Below are positions 11,201 through 21,600 of a stretch of 64,000 nucleotides of DNA, piece after piece. Numbering within the stretch: position 1 is the first letter of the stretch; every line of letters starts with the position of its first letter. The notes beneath the pieces were generated by a model. The model worked only from the letters and a program-made list of their open reading frames with translations. It did no database searches and was not told where the DNA came from. Both the position numbers and the translations under genes were made by a program. The stretch lies in the NCBI GenBank assembly GCA_028015205.1, contig CM051521.1, positions 108,414,513-108,478,512 of the forward strand. Reading direction: 5' to 3'. This DNA comes from Mytilisepta virgata (taxonomy: Eukaryota; Mollusca; Bivalvia; Mytilida; Mytilidae).

Positions 11201-14199
11201 ACCCTTATAATTCTGATAGTAGTGATGTTCCAATGATCGGAATAACATACATGCCAATGCTCTAGATTTCTCCCGGAACCTATAGAAATAAGGACCCCAT
11301 TACTGGGTTACTGGACCGTAATATTCTCCAGGATTTATACTTTCCCAGGGATTTTTTCAGTGCTTTACTTCGTTTAATTGTTTGAAAAAAAAATATATGC
11401 TCTGGTAAAAAGCCGACAGTTATGAAACTTCCAAATACCTTAAAATCGATTTCAGTGGGGGGGGGGGGGGGCTTCGCCCTGTACCAACCTCTTGCCAATT
11501 TTATCAGGGACTCTAGCAAAAATATGTTGGCAAGTATGGAATAAATCAGAAATCAGTTGGTTCAGCTCAGCGATGTCGATAAACGATTGGGATTTTGTTA
11601 AATCAATTGTCGTTAACATTTACGGAATTTTAGCATATCTACTTCCCGTCCATTTCAGGTTTGCATTTTACATGCGCACTCGTACGAAATTGGAAAATTG
11701 CAACTAAAATATGAAAAGTAAACAATAGATCGAACAAATAAACCTCTGCAATGATATGGCATATATATATACATAAGACATGTAAAATGATTGATTTCAT
11801 ATACAAAAGAGCAAGTTAGGCCAACTAAAATTAATTAGTAGATTTTCATCCAACTTTTTGAAAAAAATGGGGCGGGTGGGAGGATTTTATTTTTTATTTT
11901 TTATTTCATATGAAACTATTTTGTAAGGTGTTATTAATATGTAAACGTTATAAAATGGCTTATACCGCTTACTACTCTAAGAATCACGAAAACCATGTTG
12001 AATTGTTACAGGAAGTTAACAAAAAACAAAATTATTGACACGGATACCGGTATTAGAGATGAAGAAAATCCGGAAATCGTAAATTTTCGAAAATAAAAAA
12101 AATCGGGGCGGCACGATTTTCGAGGGGCGGGCGGGGATGAAAATCTATCAATTAATTTTAATTGGCCATATAATAATGTGATTATAACCAATAGTCTGTT
12201 GGTTGCTGTCAACAGATAGTAATAGATAATTTGTTGGTAATTTCAACCGATTATTCAACACTAGCTGATAGCATAGACAACTATTACATGTATACCTAAG
12301 TATTTCCTTGTGTACATGTACATCCCATAATAATTTGCTACTGGAAATAAATAGGATTTACTTCATAATTTCAGTGACACTAGTATATAGGCATGAAACT
12401 TGTTAAATAAACAAACCTCATATCTGTTTTTTGATGCTGCATAATGTAATGAACACTGTCCAGTCTGATTAACGGCATTGACTTGTGCTCCACAACTTAA
12501 CAACATGGAAACAATCTGATCTCTGCCTGCTGATGCTGCAATCATCAATGATGTCCAACCTGTCTATAAAAAGGCCTTCACATGAATTTTGGGTAAATCA
12601 GAAGATTTAAATTATTAAATATATGTTACTGATGTTGAAATTTGAGATATTCCTACCAAATACAATTTAAAGAACTTGCATAAATAATATTTATCTATCT
12701 GTAAATTGTTGCTAAAATTATGCATTAATTTTTGGATTCTTTCTAATCTTTGATCTATCTGGACACTCAATTTTATACATACCTAATATCTTTGGCCAAA
12801 TTTAAAATTCTGAAATAATGTATATCATTGTTAAAGTATTTATTGGATATTTAGAATATAAAGGGGAATAATCCAGTCTTTGAAAAGTTGCACTTTAAAA
12901 ATCTCAATGATATTTATTTGCATCTAAATTAGACATTTAGCAGAAAGTGTGGAAAATCCAGCAAAGGAAGATATATTGTTCTGCTTCTTGGCCTTTGGAA
13001 TAATAAATATAATACCCGGTATTCATTATGAATCATGAAACTATTATTTACCTCATCCCTGGCATCTACCGGTACATCTTGCTTTAAAAGAAACTCGACA
13101 ATATCAACATGACCACCAGAGGTTGCCCAGTGAAGGGGTATTCTTTGAGTCTAAAATGTCAAATGGGTAGTACAATAAATTCAAGATCTAAAGCTGCAGT
13201 ATCTTAATTAAGCATACTTATTAAAATATAGTCACATAAGTTGATTTGAGGCTCAGGTAAGGCCAAGACACCTCAGTTCATAAAATGGATTTTTGGCATT
13301 TTTAAAGTCTAAATGTAAGAATTATTAAACAATCTTTTGCTGGTTAATTAACATTTTTGAGTCATCTAAGAAAACATACAGAATTTAAAGTTGTTTATCA
13401 AGGTTATTCTTGTATACATAAAAAATGATTCTAAATGGGTAATTGCCAATAGAAAAATTAATGCACTTGAAAATTTCAAAATATTAATAATTTTAATGGT
13501 CATTTGAATTTGTCAACTCAGACCTATCATAAAATTTGTAAAACTGTTATTTTAAATATTTTTAATGCATTTTGTGCATATCTCATGCACCATGGGGTTG
13601 TAATACTTGATTTTATAAAATCTCGTTGGGAGGGTTATCTCCCTTTTACCTTGAAAATTCCATAGGTGGAACTTTTTTGTTTCTCTGGAAGACATGACTG
13701 AACAAAATTAGGTAAGTTATATTGTTTCAGTTATGACTTAGCTCATTGCATCTTTCACCCAAGTGACTAGACAATTCACAATGATTAAGGTATTCAAATT
13801 CTGAAAACAATCCATTTTATGAACTGAGGTGTCCATACAGTACTCAGTAGTGTTTTCTTGTACTGTACTCTGTAGCTGTAGCCATCATGTGTGCCACCTG
13901 ATCAACATCAAATAAGGAATCTTTGTAGAGGGTTCCCCAATCATCACTCCTATGAAGTTTAAAAAGGGTTAGATCTCAACAGGCTTAACCATCAATATTG
14001 CTGATTCATTCTTTGTTAAGTCTTAAAGATGCCAAATTATGAAAAATTAAACTTTGACAGTATACCATTGTTTTAGTTTCTGCTATACCTCATCTTTTGT
14101 TGTTGCTAGCTGGGGATTTTCCTTTATCTTGTGCTTTAGAATGCCCGTATTGCCTTCAAAGGCTAATTTACAAATATCATACTGTTCAGTTAGCGCCAT
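8161..14199 (-). CDS. PSMD10: 26S proteasome non-ATPase regulatory subunit 10 (gankyrin/Nas6-like), multi-exon
   Basis: Ankyrin-repeat protein matching gankyrin, the assembly chaperone that in other eukaryotes binds the ATPase Rpt3/PSMC4 while the proteasome regulatory particle is built. Exons on the minus strand are 14199-14089, 13150-13052, 12563-12417, 10802-10636, 9995-9914 and, tentatively, 8202-8161. The first five give 202 residues with phases 0,0,0,2,0 agreeing at every junction; with the last exon the product is 215 residues, against about 226 in the human protein. Ankyrin signatures in order: RIPLHWATSGGH, GWTSLMIAASAGRDQIV, CSLHYAASKNRYE, TPLHRAASKGHVKLV, TPLHWACEEER. ASAGRD..V and GAQVNAVNQ.G are particularly gankyrin-like. 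The C-terminus is the weak part. Head to head with B9D1, about 4.3 kb apart. Confidence 0.85.
8261..9866 (+). mobile_element. Non-autonomous transposon in the last PSMD10 intron
   Basis: Starts AACAAGAGGCTCACCAGAGC, then CTGTATCGCTCACCTGG. Ends with ACGACGGACGACG-type repeats, CCAAGTGATGGCAATAGCTC and ACATGGCCTTCGGCCAGGTG. These ends match the element at 3180-5537. The interior repeats a module four times ('GGGCAATAACTCCTAAATGG' or a variant near 8503, 8675, 8836 and 9158) and another twice ('CCCCTATGTTCTATTTTTAG' at 9302 and 9629). No transposase frame is seen. Confidence 0.75.
9914..9995 (-). CDS. PSMD10: PSMD10 exon 5
   Basis: Begins with 1 nt completing a Leu codon (TPL|HWACEEER) after acceptor AATAG and ends ...IAALNK at donor GTTAGC (phase 0). 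Matches the gankyrin segment TPLHLACDEER..EAKLLV. A transposon starts only about 45 bp past this donor. Confidence 0.85.
10636..10802 (-). CDS. PSMD10: PSMD10 exon 4
   Basis: 55 codons plus 2 nt (phase 2 out), acceptor TTTCAG and donor GTTAGT. Encodes IAELLLQHGADPDTAD, NNTPLHRAASKGHVKLV and IDVNFRDSRNSTP, two ankyrin repeats. Confidence 0.88.
12417..12563 (-). CDS. PSMD10: PSMD10 exon 3
   Basis: 49 codons, phase 0 on both sides, acceptor TTATAG and donor GTTTGT. Encodes TGWTSLMIAASAGRDQIV..., GAQVNAVNQTGQ and SLHYAASKNRYE. This is the most diagnostic exon for gankyrin. Confidence 0.9.
13052..13150 (-). CDS. PSMD10: PSMD10 exon 2
   Basis: 33 codons, phase 0 on both sides, acceptor TTTTAG and donor GTAAAT. 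Encodes TQRIPLHWATSGGHVDIVEF and onward to ...VPVDARDE, an ankyrin repeat with the TPLH-type start and GH..IV..LL core. Confidence 0.88.
13267..13833. mobile_element. MITE-like element with about 25-bp terminal inverted repeats
   Basis: The left end GACACCTCAGTTCATAAAAT plus GGATT is repeated, inverted and without mismatch, at the right end (13809-13833). The 567-bp interior is non-coding. It sits in PSMD10 intron 1, about 120 bp upstream of exon 2 in the direction of transcription. No clear target-site duplication was seen. Confidence 0.75.
14089..14199 (-). CDS. PSMD10: PSMD10 exon 1
   Basis: ATG at 14199 opens MALTEQYDICKLAFEGN and runs 37 codons to ...LATTKDE, then donor GTATAG (phase 0). 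This corresponds to the gankyrin N-terminal helix pair before the first full ankyrin repeat (human ...LAYSGKLEELK...). It is chosen over a decoy open stretch at 13860-13967, which lacks a start and a good donor. Confidence 0.8.
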
Positions 14200-14749
14200 A
14201 TCTAAACAATACTCGGAAGAATATTCCTATCTAGATTTGCCGTTAAAAGTGTCATTTTATTCAAACACTAGCGTGATCTGGGTGGTAATAGTCCTATTTG
14301 TCCCATGCAAAGTCGGTCTTTTGAACTTATTTGATAAATATGATTTATTTAAAGATGGATAAATGATATTTTTCTGAAATTCAATGGATTTTTTGTTTGA
14401 CAAACCGATGGCCTGTTCCATATATGTCCAGATATCAGAAAACGGGAGCGATGAGAGATCGGTTTTTAATTAGATTGCAGAAATATGGGGTTGTTTTATT
14501 CACAGAAGTTGAACAATGACACAGAACTGAATTATATCTATAGACTTTGTAAAGATCTAAAAAAAATGAGATAGTGCATCTCAAATTCTGTAGATTTGCA
14601 TTAGGAGTGAATAAGTACGCAACAAATTTGGCCACTGATATATGGTGAATTAGGTCGTTATCCCCTCATGTTAGTTATTTTAACAAACATGATTAAATAC
14701 TGGAAAAGAATTTATATTACAAATAATTGAACATATTCTCTCTCAAACA

Positions 14750-15316
14750 CATTGTCAAAAGCTGGGGAAAATTCTAAATTAGTTGTATTCATGCTATCCT
14801 GGAATTGCTTGATTTACAAGAGTATCAAGTGCTCTCCTTTAAAACAAACATTAAAAATATGGTGAAAAAAAAAATATATTTAAAAAATATTGTAACATAT
14901 GGAGAAAGAGTTGTTTAGTGATAAAAGACAAAATAATACATTTGGAAATAAACTTAGAACTTAGAGCTTATTGAAATTGCCATACCCTCAAGATGTGTTT
15001 TAACAAGATTTAGAATTGGAGCTCATAAAGTGAAATAGAAAAAGGTCGTTACTTTAATATCAAAGTAGAAAATGGAATATGCAGACTCTTTGATAAGGAC
15101 ATAGAAGGGGAGATGCATTTTCTTTTAACATGTAAAGCTTTGTTTAATGTTAGAAGTCCCTTTATTGACAAAATATTTAGTAAAAACAAAAATGTTTCAA
15201 TACTTTATAACAAATCTCTTTTTATTTGGTTAATAGGAAATGAAGATAAAAAAAATGACAATAATTTGTTAATTAATGGAGGTTTTAATGAAAACAGAAA
15301 TAAAACATTAAAGTAG
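14750..15316 (+). pseudogene. Decayed LINE-type reverse transcriptase C-terminal fragment
   Basis: Around 15015-15316 the plus strand reads LRIGAHKVEIEKGRYFN, then ICRLFDKDIEGEMHFLLTC and ALFNVRSPF, after an in-frame break. The pattern L R.G.H..E.E.GR(Y/F) followed by C.(L/F)C/D..IE.E.HFL..C is typical of the zinc-knuckle-like C-terminus of LINE ORF2 proteins in animals. Frames are interrupted (for example TAG after HKVK near 15040), one of the expected cysteines is replaced, and no upstream RT core is preserved. It is a 5'-truncated, inactive copy. Confidence 0.55.
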
Positions 15317-16919
15317 ATTATCTTTTGTCATGTTTGTATAGTGTTATTGATATATATGTAGCCTTTCTACTTCAAAAATGGAACTTTATTAAAAAAAAAG
15401 TACATGAAAACATTTTTATTATTGTTTCCAGTGTAAATATTCATAATTATTCTAAAAAGAAACTTAAATCACCGTTACTAGAATGAAAAAATGGTTACAA
15501 AATATTGCCAAGTTCTTTGTTTCTGTGAGCAAAGTTTGAAGTTGCTAAAAAAACTGGCACAAGACTCACTAAACTGACATTTCCTTAGGCTCCTCTGCTG
15601 CAACCTTATAAAAGTTAGATGTTGTTCCTGAGTTAAGTCGCCTTGTCCATAAAAAAATCAAATATGCACGAAAAATCACAAAATAAGCAATTTTCGGGGA
15701 AATTATCTTTGAATTGTTATTTTGAAACTCCTGGGGTCCTAGGTCCCCGAGGGTATTCGCCAACCCAGTCGTCAAACTTGTCTGACATGATTATTCATTG
15801 ATTTGTTACAGAAATTATCAGTTTTAACAAAATTCAAAAATAATAGAAATAATAAGGGTTCATTCCTTGTATTGCACATGGTAGATCTCTTTAGCTGAAA
15901 TTTGGCTTCCTATTTCGGTATTTTTGGTTATGACTACTTCTTGTTTAAAATAAGTTTGGTTTTTGATCTTCCAAATATTTCGGTTTTAATGCTGCTGATG
16001 AGAGGTAACTCCTTGAAATGCGTCGTATACAGGATAGTATAAATTTACTATATATCTAATATTAGTATCTTTAAAGTATCTTTGGATTGTTATTTTTTAA
16101 AAAAGTGTCGACTTCGATGGGCTCAATATATTTTGTTAAAATTTGAAACATACTTTGTTAAGATAAGTATATTTCAATGATCAACTGCTAATCAATGCTA
16201 AACATAAAGCTTCAACTCCTATTTTGTAGGCTTTTTATTTGACGTTTTTCATTAAGTCAAGGGTAAACTTCATTAAATTAAACACAAAATCGGAGACAAT
16301 GTGCCGTATTGTGAGTAAATATATGGTATATAAGTATACATATGGTACAAATAAATGGTAAACATTAGAAAACAAATATTTATTCTTATGAGCGGTGCTA
16401 TGAGGGTCCCACGACATGGTCCTGTCCTCAAGGACCTGTGATTGAAGGTGGGCTTCACTTATGCATAAATGATTTGATTCTGTTTGAATGTTTCATATAT
16501 ATTCTTGTTTTGTTCCGATTTTTTGTTATTTCGCCTTCAACACGTGTGTGTATAAGTGTAGATTTCTAATAAATAGATGAATTAAACAGAATAATGTACG
16601 CTTGAACACACATTTACAGACATGTCTCTTTTACGCATTTTTTTTCAAATATAAGAAGAACCATTTCTTGGACCCCTCTATTCATTTATGTTTTCCGTGT
16701 GGATAACAATGGGTTTCTGCAAATGTTATAAGACTATTCACTTTTATTTAATGATGAGTTTCTTCAACAAGGTGCTAAGAGGTTATATATTTACGCATTG
16801 GTGCCACTTGGATTTCAGGATTTATAACTTATATTGAAGGTTGAATACAAAACTTTAAGACAAACGGGATGACTTTGACTTTCCGATCGTCAACTTTCCA
16901 TTTTTGAGCTGCAATATTC

Positions 16920-17410
16920 CAGAAGCGCCGGCGTATGGAGTATATATTTCACAACTCATACGTTATTCCAGAGCTTGACATATACATTGACTTCCTGGAC
17001 AGAGCCCGGCTCCTGACAGAAAAGTTGCTCAGACAGGGGTACGTTACTCCTAAGCTAAGTTCATCCTTATTAAAGTTTTATGAGCGTCATCATGACTTGG
17101 TTGACAGGTATGAAAAAACCGTTTCCCAAATGAAAATGGACCTGTTCCATTGATATTATCCCTTCCTCATACCGGATTTGACATGAGCAGCATGGCGGGT
17201 GTCCTGCAGGAAGCATAGACTGCTTACTCTTCTGGAGCATCTGAGTCTACCCCGGTTTTTTTGTGGGGTCCGTGTTGTTCATACGTTTTTAGTTTTTAAT
17301 TGTAGTGCATGTATTGTTTTGGTCTTGTCTTCGTTGTTCTCCGGAGTTTGTCAGTTGTAACGATTTTTCTCTCCTTCGAATATCCCTTTGGTATTTCTTG
17401 ACTTTACTTA
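16920..17410 (+). pseudogene. 3' end of a 5'-truncated bivalve retroelement
   Basis: An open stretch (16935-17153) encodes IPELDIYIDFLDRARLLTEK, LLRQGY and FYERHHDLVDRYEKTVSQM. This resembles the C-terminal tail of RT-like proteins repeated in bivalve genomes (pattern LT.KLL.QGY....L..S..KFY.RHH.LV..Y). It is followed by 'GACATGAGCAGCATGGCGGG', 'TTTTTGTGGGGTCCGTG' and 'CCCTTTGGTATTTCTTG', a 3' tail I recognise from many bivalve transcripts. Only the last part of the element is present. Confidence 0.55.
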
Positions 17411-18546
17411 TACACAATGCAAGATAAAAAAAAATCAACATATGTAGACAACATAACGTGACATTTAATAAATCGTGATTATTTTATGAATTAGGTTAAC
17501 TAAATGACCAGAGGAATTTAAATTTTAATTATCTAAATTAAGTCACATTTAGAATGCTGCATGTTCTTTTTACGAGGCTTCAAGATTTCAACAACAAAAG
17601 AAAATCAATTACTAGCTTTATATGGATTGTACAAGTTGTACAGTGAAAATCGGAGCTCCGTAATCCCAAGAACTTAAAATCAATTTGGTGCGGCCTCAAA
17701 AGTGAATTTTAGATAATAGTACCGTTTTGTAGTCGTGAGTAGCAATAATCCACAATCTCCCACCATAGAGGTGAAGACAACCATAAAAGATTACAGAATA
17801 CCTTGACTTTTATTTATGTTTGACAGATATGTTTATTAGATCGGTTGCTTTGTTTAAAGAACTTTGAGATATATATGCTATTGGCTTCATAGACTGTTCC
17901 GTAATTTGATCGAGTACATCGTTATTTGTTATATATGGATCTTGTTGGATATGGATCTTTTTCATTTTCCTTTATTTTGTATAGCATACATATATGGATT
18001 TTCAATTCATATCCCATGATAAGTTCTTTCTTACCATAATATAAAGGTTGAAAGCGAAGAAAATTTTTTATAATCAAAGCGGAAAAAATTATTGAAAATT
18101 ATATATTCAAAATTTCCTACCTTCACCAAATCAATATATCAGAGTGGCAGTTAGTCAAAATCGTCCACCGTTTGTGTCACTCCCCATCCCTATTTGAATT
18201 GTGTTTGATAAATTGTTGAACTGGTTCTCGTCCTGAAGAAGCACGAAATATTTGCCACTGGACTTTAAACAAACAACAATCGGTCAAAAATCAATTTTTG
18301 AGGAAAAAAATGCCCTCTTTTACTACGACCGAGGACTCTGACCGCTGTTTTATTATTATACCATGTAAACTTTCAAATCAAAAACTACATTCAACGATTG
18401 GGGTTTGTCGACAATAGACCGAACTTTCTTGGTACGACTCCTGGGTACGACTCGTCTTTGGTCCGAGAAGATGAATATTCGGAACTTATCTGGAACTTTC
18501 CTTATCTGGTTTGTTTGTCAACAACAAAGTTGAGCGATTCCACAAA

Positions 18547-18603
18547 ATGACTACAAACTCTGTATTCCTTGTGATGGTTGGAGGGCAGATCGAATCTGGA
18601 GAG
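18547..18603 (+). CDS. B9D1: B9D1 exon 1
   Basis: 19 codons, [19 protein letters not shown], donor GTAAAA, phase 0. Aligns with the conserved (S)VFL.MV.GQ(I/V)ES start of B9D1. Confidence 0.92.
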
Positions 18604-21600
18604 GTAAAATTAGGCCTTAACACAAATCAGTTAAAATAAGATAATTTATAGAGTATTTTGAATTGGACGGTTTTAAATTCAATATGACAAAAATTAGGAT
18701 GTGCGAAAAGCAAGCCCAGTCACGTTTACTGGTACATTCAAGTGACCAGTTCTAATCACAAACTTTATGTATTTTAAAGAAAATGACAATATGTTAGACC
18801 CAAGTTTTTCAATATTTCAATGTATAAAATTATATGTGTTCTGTAATATGCCCTTGTAAAGCATAATTCTTTCCGGATGAAATAACATCCGGCGGAAAAA
18901 ATATTACATATGATATTGTAAGATTCTTTCCGGTGGAAATTATTTCACTGTGAGATATTTTCCATTGACATGAAATTTTTACCGGAAAAGGTTTACAGAT
19001 AGAAGGTGTGAAATTGTTGTTTTGAGCCAAAGTAGTCATATTTAAAGATTAATATAGAAAAGTTAATAAAAAACTAAATCTTTGCAAATACTATGGACTC
19101 ATAATGGAGTAATTAAATAAAAGCTAAAGTAGAGATAAAAAAAACCAAACAATTGTATTGTAATCGGAAATAATTTCATAGATGTTAATTGTAAAATAAT
19201 ATCCGGAAATAATTTTACAGTAAAATATCATCCTTTTGAAACCAAAATTTTCTATTTCATAATCACAATATAAAAAGGAAGAAAATTATAATGAAAAATA
19301 TGTAACAAAACCAGAAATAATTTCACAGATCTTAATTGACATTTTTTTACCAGTAAATATTTCCCTTGGTAAACATTTAACCTGTAATTAGTTTTCACCT
19401 ATGTGATATGAGGGCATTTTGTCATGTGTAATACATTTTGGAAACTGTTTAATGGTAAATACTTTCCCTACAATACTTTACTTCGCAATGGTGCCCAGGA
19501 AAATATTTCACAGCTGGATAGTATTTATCTGTGAAATATTTTCCGACTATTTAATTTTTAATTAAAGTCATCATTTTATATTTAATAAATTAAGAAAAAA
19601 GGAAACAATTTCACTATGAAATTTATTCCGGAATATAGTATCCATAAAATGAAAATCTCTCATAATTACCTCCCTTTGATTGATAAATTATGCAAATATG
19701 TTCTACCTTAGTGACACATTTATCATTATGGTTAGGTATATATAGATTGTGAGTACCTTATATAGTAGACAGTGGGATTCTATTTCACAAGCTTATGTGA
19801 AATTTTAACCGGAAAGGATTTACTATTAAATACTTTCCATATAAGATGGAAAGAATTTCACTCCTCCGGAAGAAATCTAACTGTGAAATACCATGTCTGG
19901 AAACTATTTACCGTGACAAATCTTCCGCCGGAAAAAATATCACAGAGGAAGAAATAAACCGTTACACCCTCCTGGGGCCCTAATTTTGAAATAAAGGTAT
20001 CTATGTATCTATAGTCTTTATAGATAACATAAGTTGGTTAAAACTGTTGCTTGGCGAGAACTACTACATACTTGGGCAACTGATTTCTTCATGAAAAACT
20101 TTGGAGACTACAACAATTCCTATCTGAACATTTCAAGTAACAATGTGGTGTATCCCAAAAGTAAACATGGTTCAAACTTTTGGAAACAAAAACTTGCTCA
20201 AATTTGTTTTATTGTTATGTCATACTTTTATATGCAGAAAACAACAAATTGCACAAAAAAATAGGAAAATCTGCTCTTTTAAAATATTGGCGGCATTTCA
20301 GTAATGGGAAAAAAAAAGAATTAATTGTCACTATTGCACACACAAAGTATAGTAAACGTTATAACTTTCATTTGAATGAAATATTTGAGATATTCATGAA
20401 AAACGACTTCCAGTTTTATAAGACGTGCAATTAATAGTCTGTGCTCCATTCCAGATAAGCATATTTTCACGAATACAATATTTTTTATACAAAACACAAT
20501 TGACCACTTTCCACTTTATATTATTGTTAATAGTAAAATTGAAGTTAAAACCACTTACTCATTCAGCTCCAAATATGCAATAAATAGTTTATCACAAGAC
20601 AGTTTCCATATTGGCCCCGATATTAGCTCTTGGGCCTGAACCAGGCAAACTATATGGAAATTGCCATGTAATAATCTACGGTCACAAAAATATATATGTA
20701 AATACCTTGGGTATAATGTAATTAATCCATTGCAGTGAACGAATAAAGTGTTTATTATAGGAATAAACAACATGATTTGTGTATATTGTAAAGTATTCAT
20801 TAGGCCTGATAGCTGTAGTTAAAAACCAGGGGGGATTATTAATTATCCGGATCAATTGGGGATGGGAATTTAAACGCTACTAAAAATAGCAAATCGTTCC
20901 TCTAGCTTTAATCTTTGGATGTTTCTTGCTTATGATTAGAAGTTTTTTTTTTTTTTTTTGACTTATCATTAATTATGTATTTTTTAATTTGACACATCAA
21001 GAAATAGCAGCCTTATTTTGGAAGCTACTATGCTCTTAGAATGTTTTATATCATATTTTTTTTTATTTTCCAGTTTCCTGGATTTGATGATATCTATTGT
21101 AAATATTGTCTACACTATGGACCAGACTGGTTAATAACATCGGTATGTTCAATTTTCCCACTGACAACATAGTGAAACACTTATGATACTAATATATTAC
21201 AAATTAAAGTAAAACTTATTTGCTGGGGAGGAATCTATTTAAGATTTAAGCAATATTAACAGGATATGATCTAGACTTTGGCTTTTCATGTATCTCAGCT
21301 TAACACAAAATTATTACCTTGCATCTAAACTGTAGGAAGACAAAAAAATCATGTCTGTAAATTAAAGCTTTATTGACCTATAATTTCAGTGAATTTTATT
21401 AGTTCTGCATTTTTCTGAGAGTTTTGGTTGTTGTAAACATTCTTGTTTTGGAGAATGTGAAGCCCTGGTCAAAGACATGATCAAATAATTTAATCTTCTA
21501 TAGTAGTCATAATCTCATTTTAATGCCTTGTCAAGTACCCAAAGTAAGTTTAAAATATACAGAAAGTAATAAATTCCTCAGCCAATCAAATTGCTTGTTT

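Larger units (their letters stand above)
14200..18546. other. Intergenic region between divergent PSMD10 and B9D1
   Basis: About 4.3 kb between the two start codons. It contains decayed retroelement pieces (14750-15316 and 16920-17410) and otherwise AT-rich sequence. Promoters of both genes should lie at its two ends, but I cannot point to a specific element; no convincing TATA or initiator context was found. Confidence 0.6.

Noticed and set aside
13860..13967. Minus-strand open stretch SDDWGTLYKDSLFDVDQ as PSMD10 exon 1
   Set aside because: It ends attractively in DVDQ before a GT, but has no start codon and a poor donor, and runs on to a stop. The exon at 14089-14199 has a start, a good donor and gankyrin-like sequence.
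20034..20434. Overlapping open frames in B9D1 intron 1
   Set aside because: No domain recognised and no splice connection to B9D1; possibly remnants of an unknown element, not supportable.
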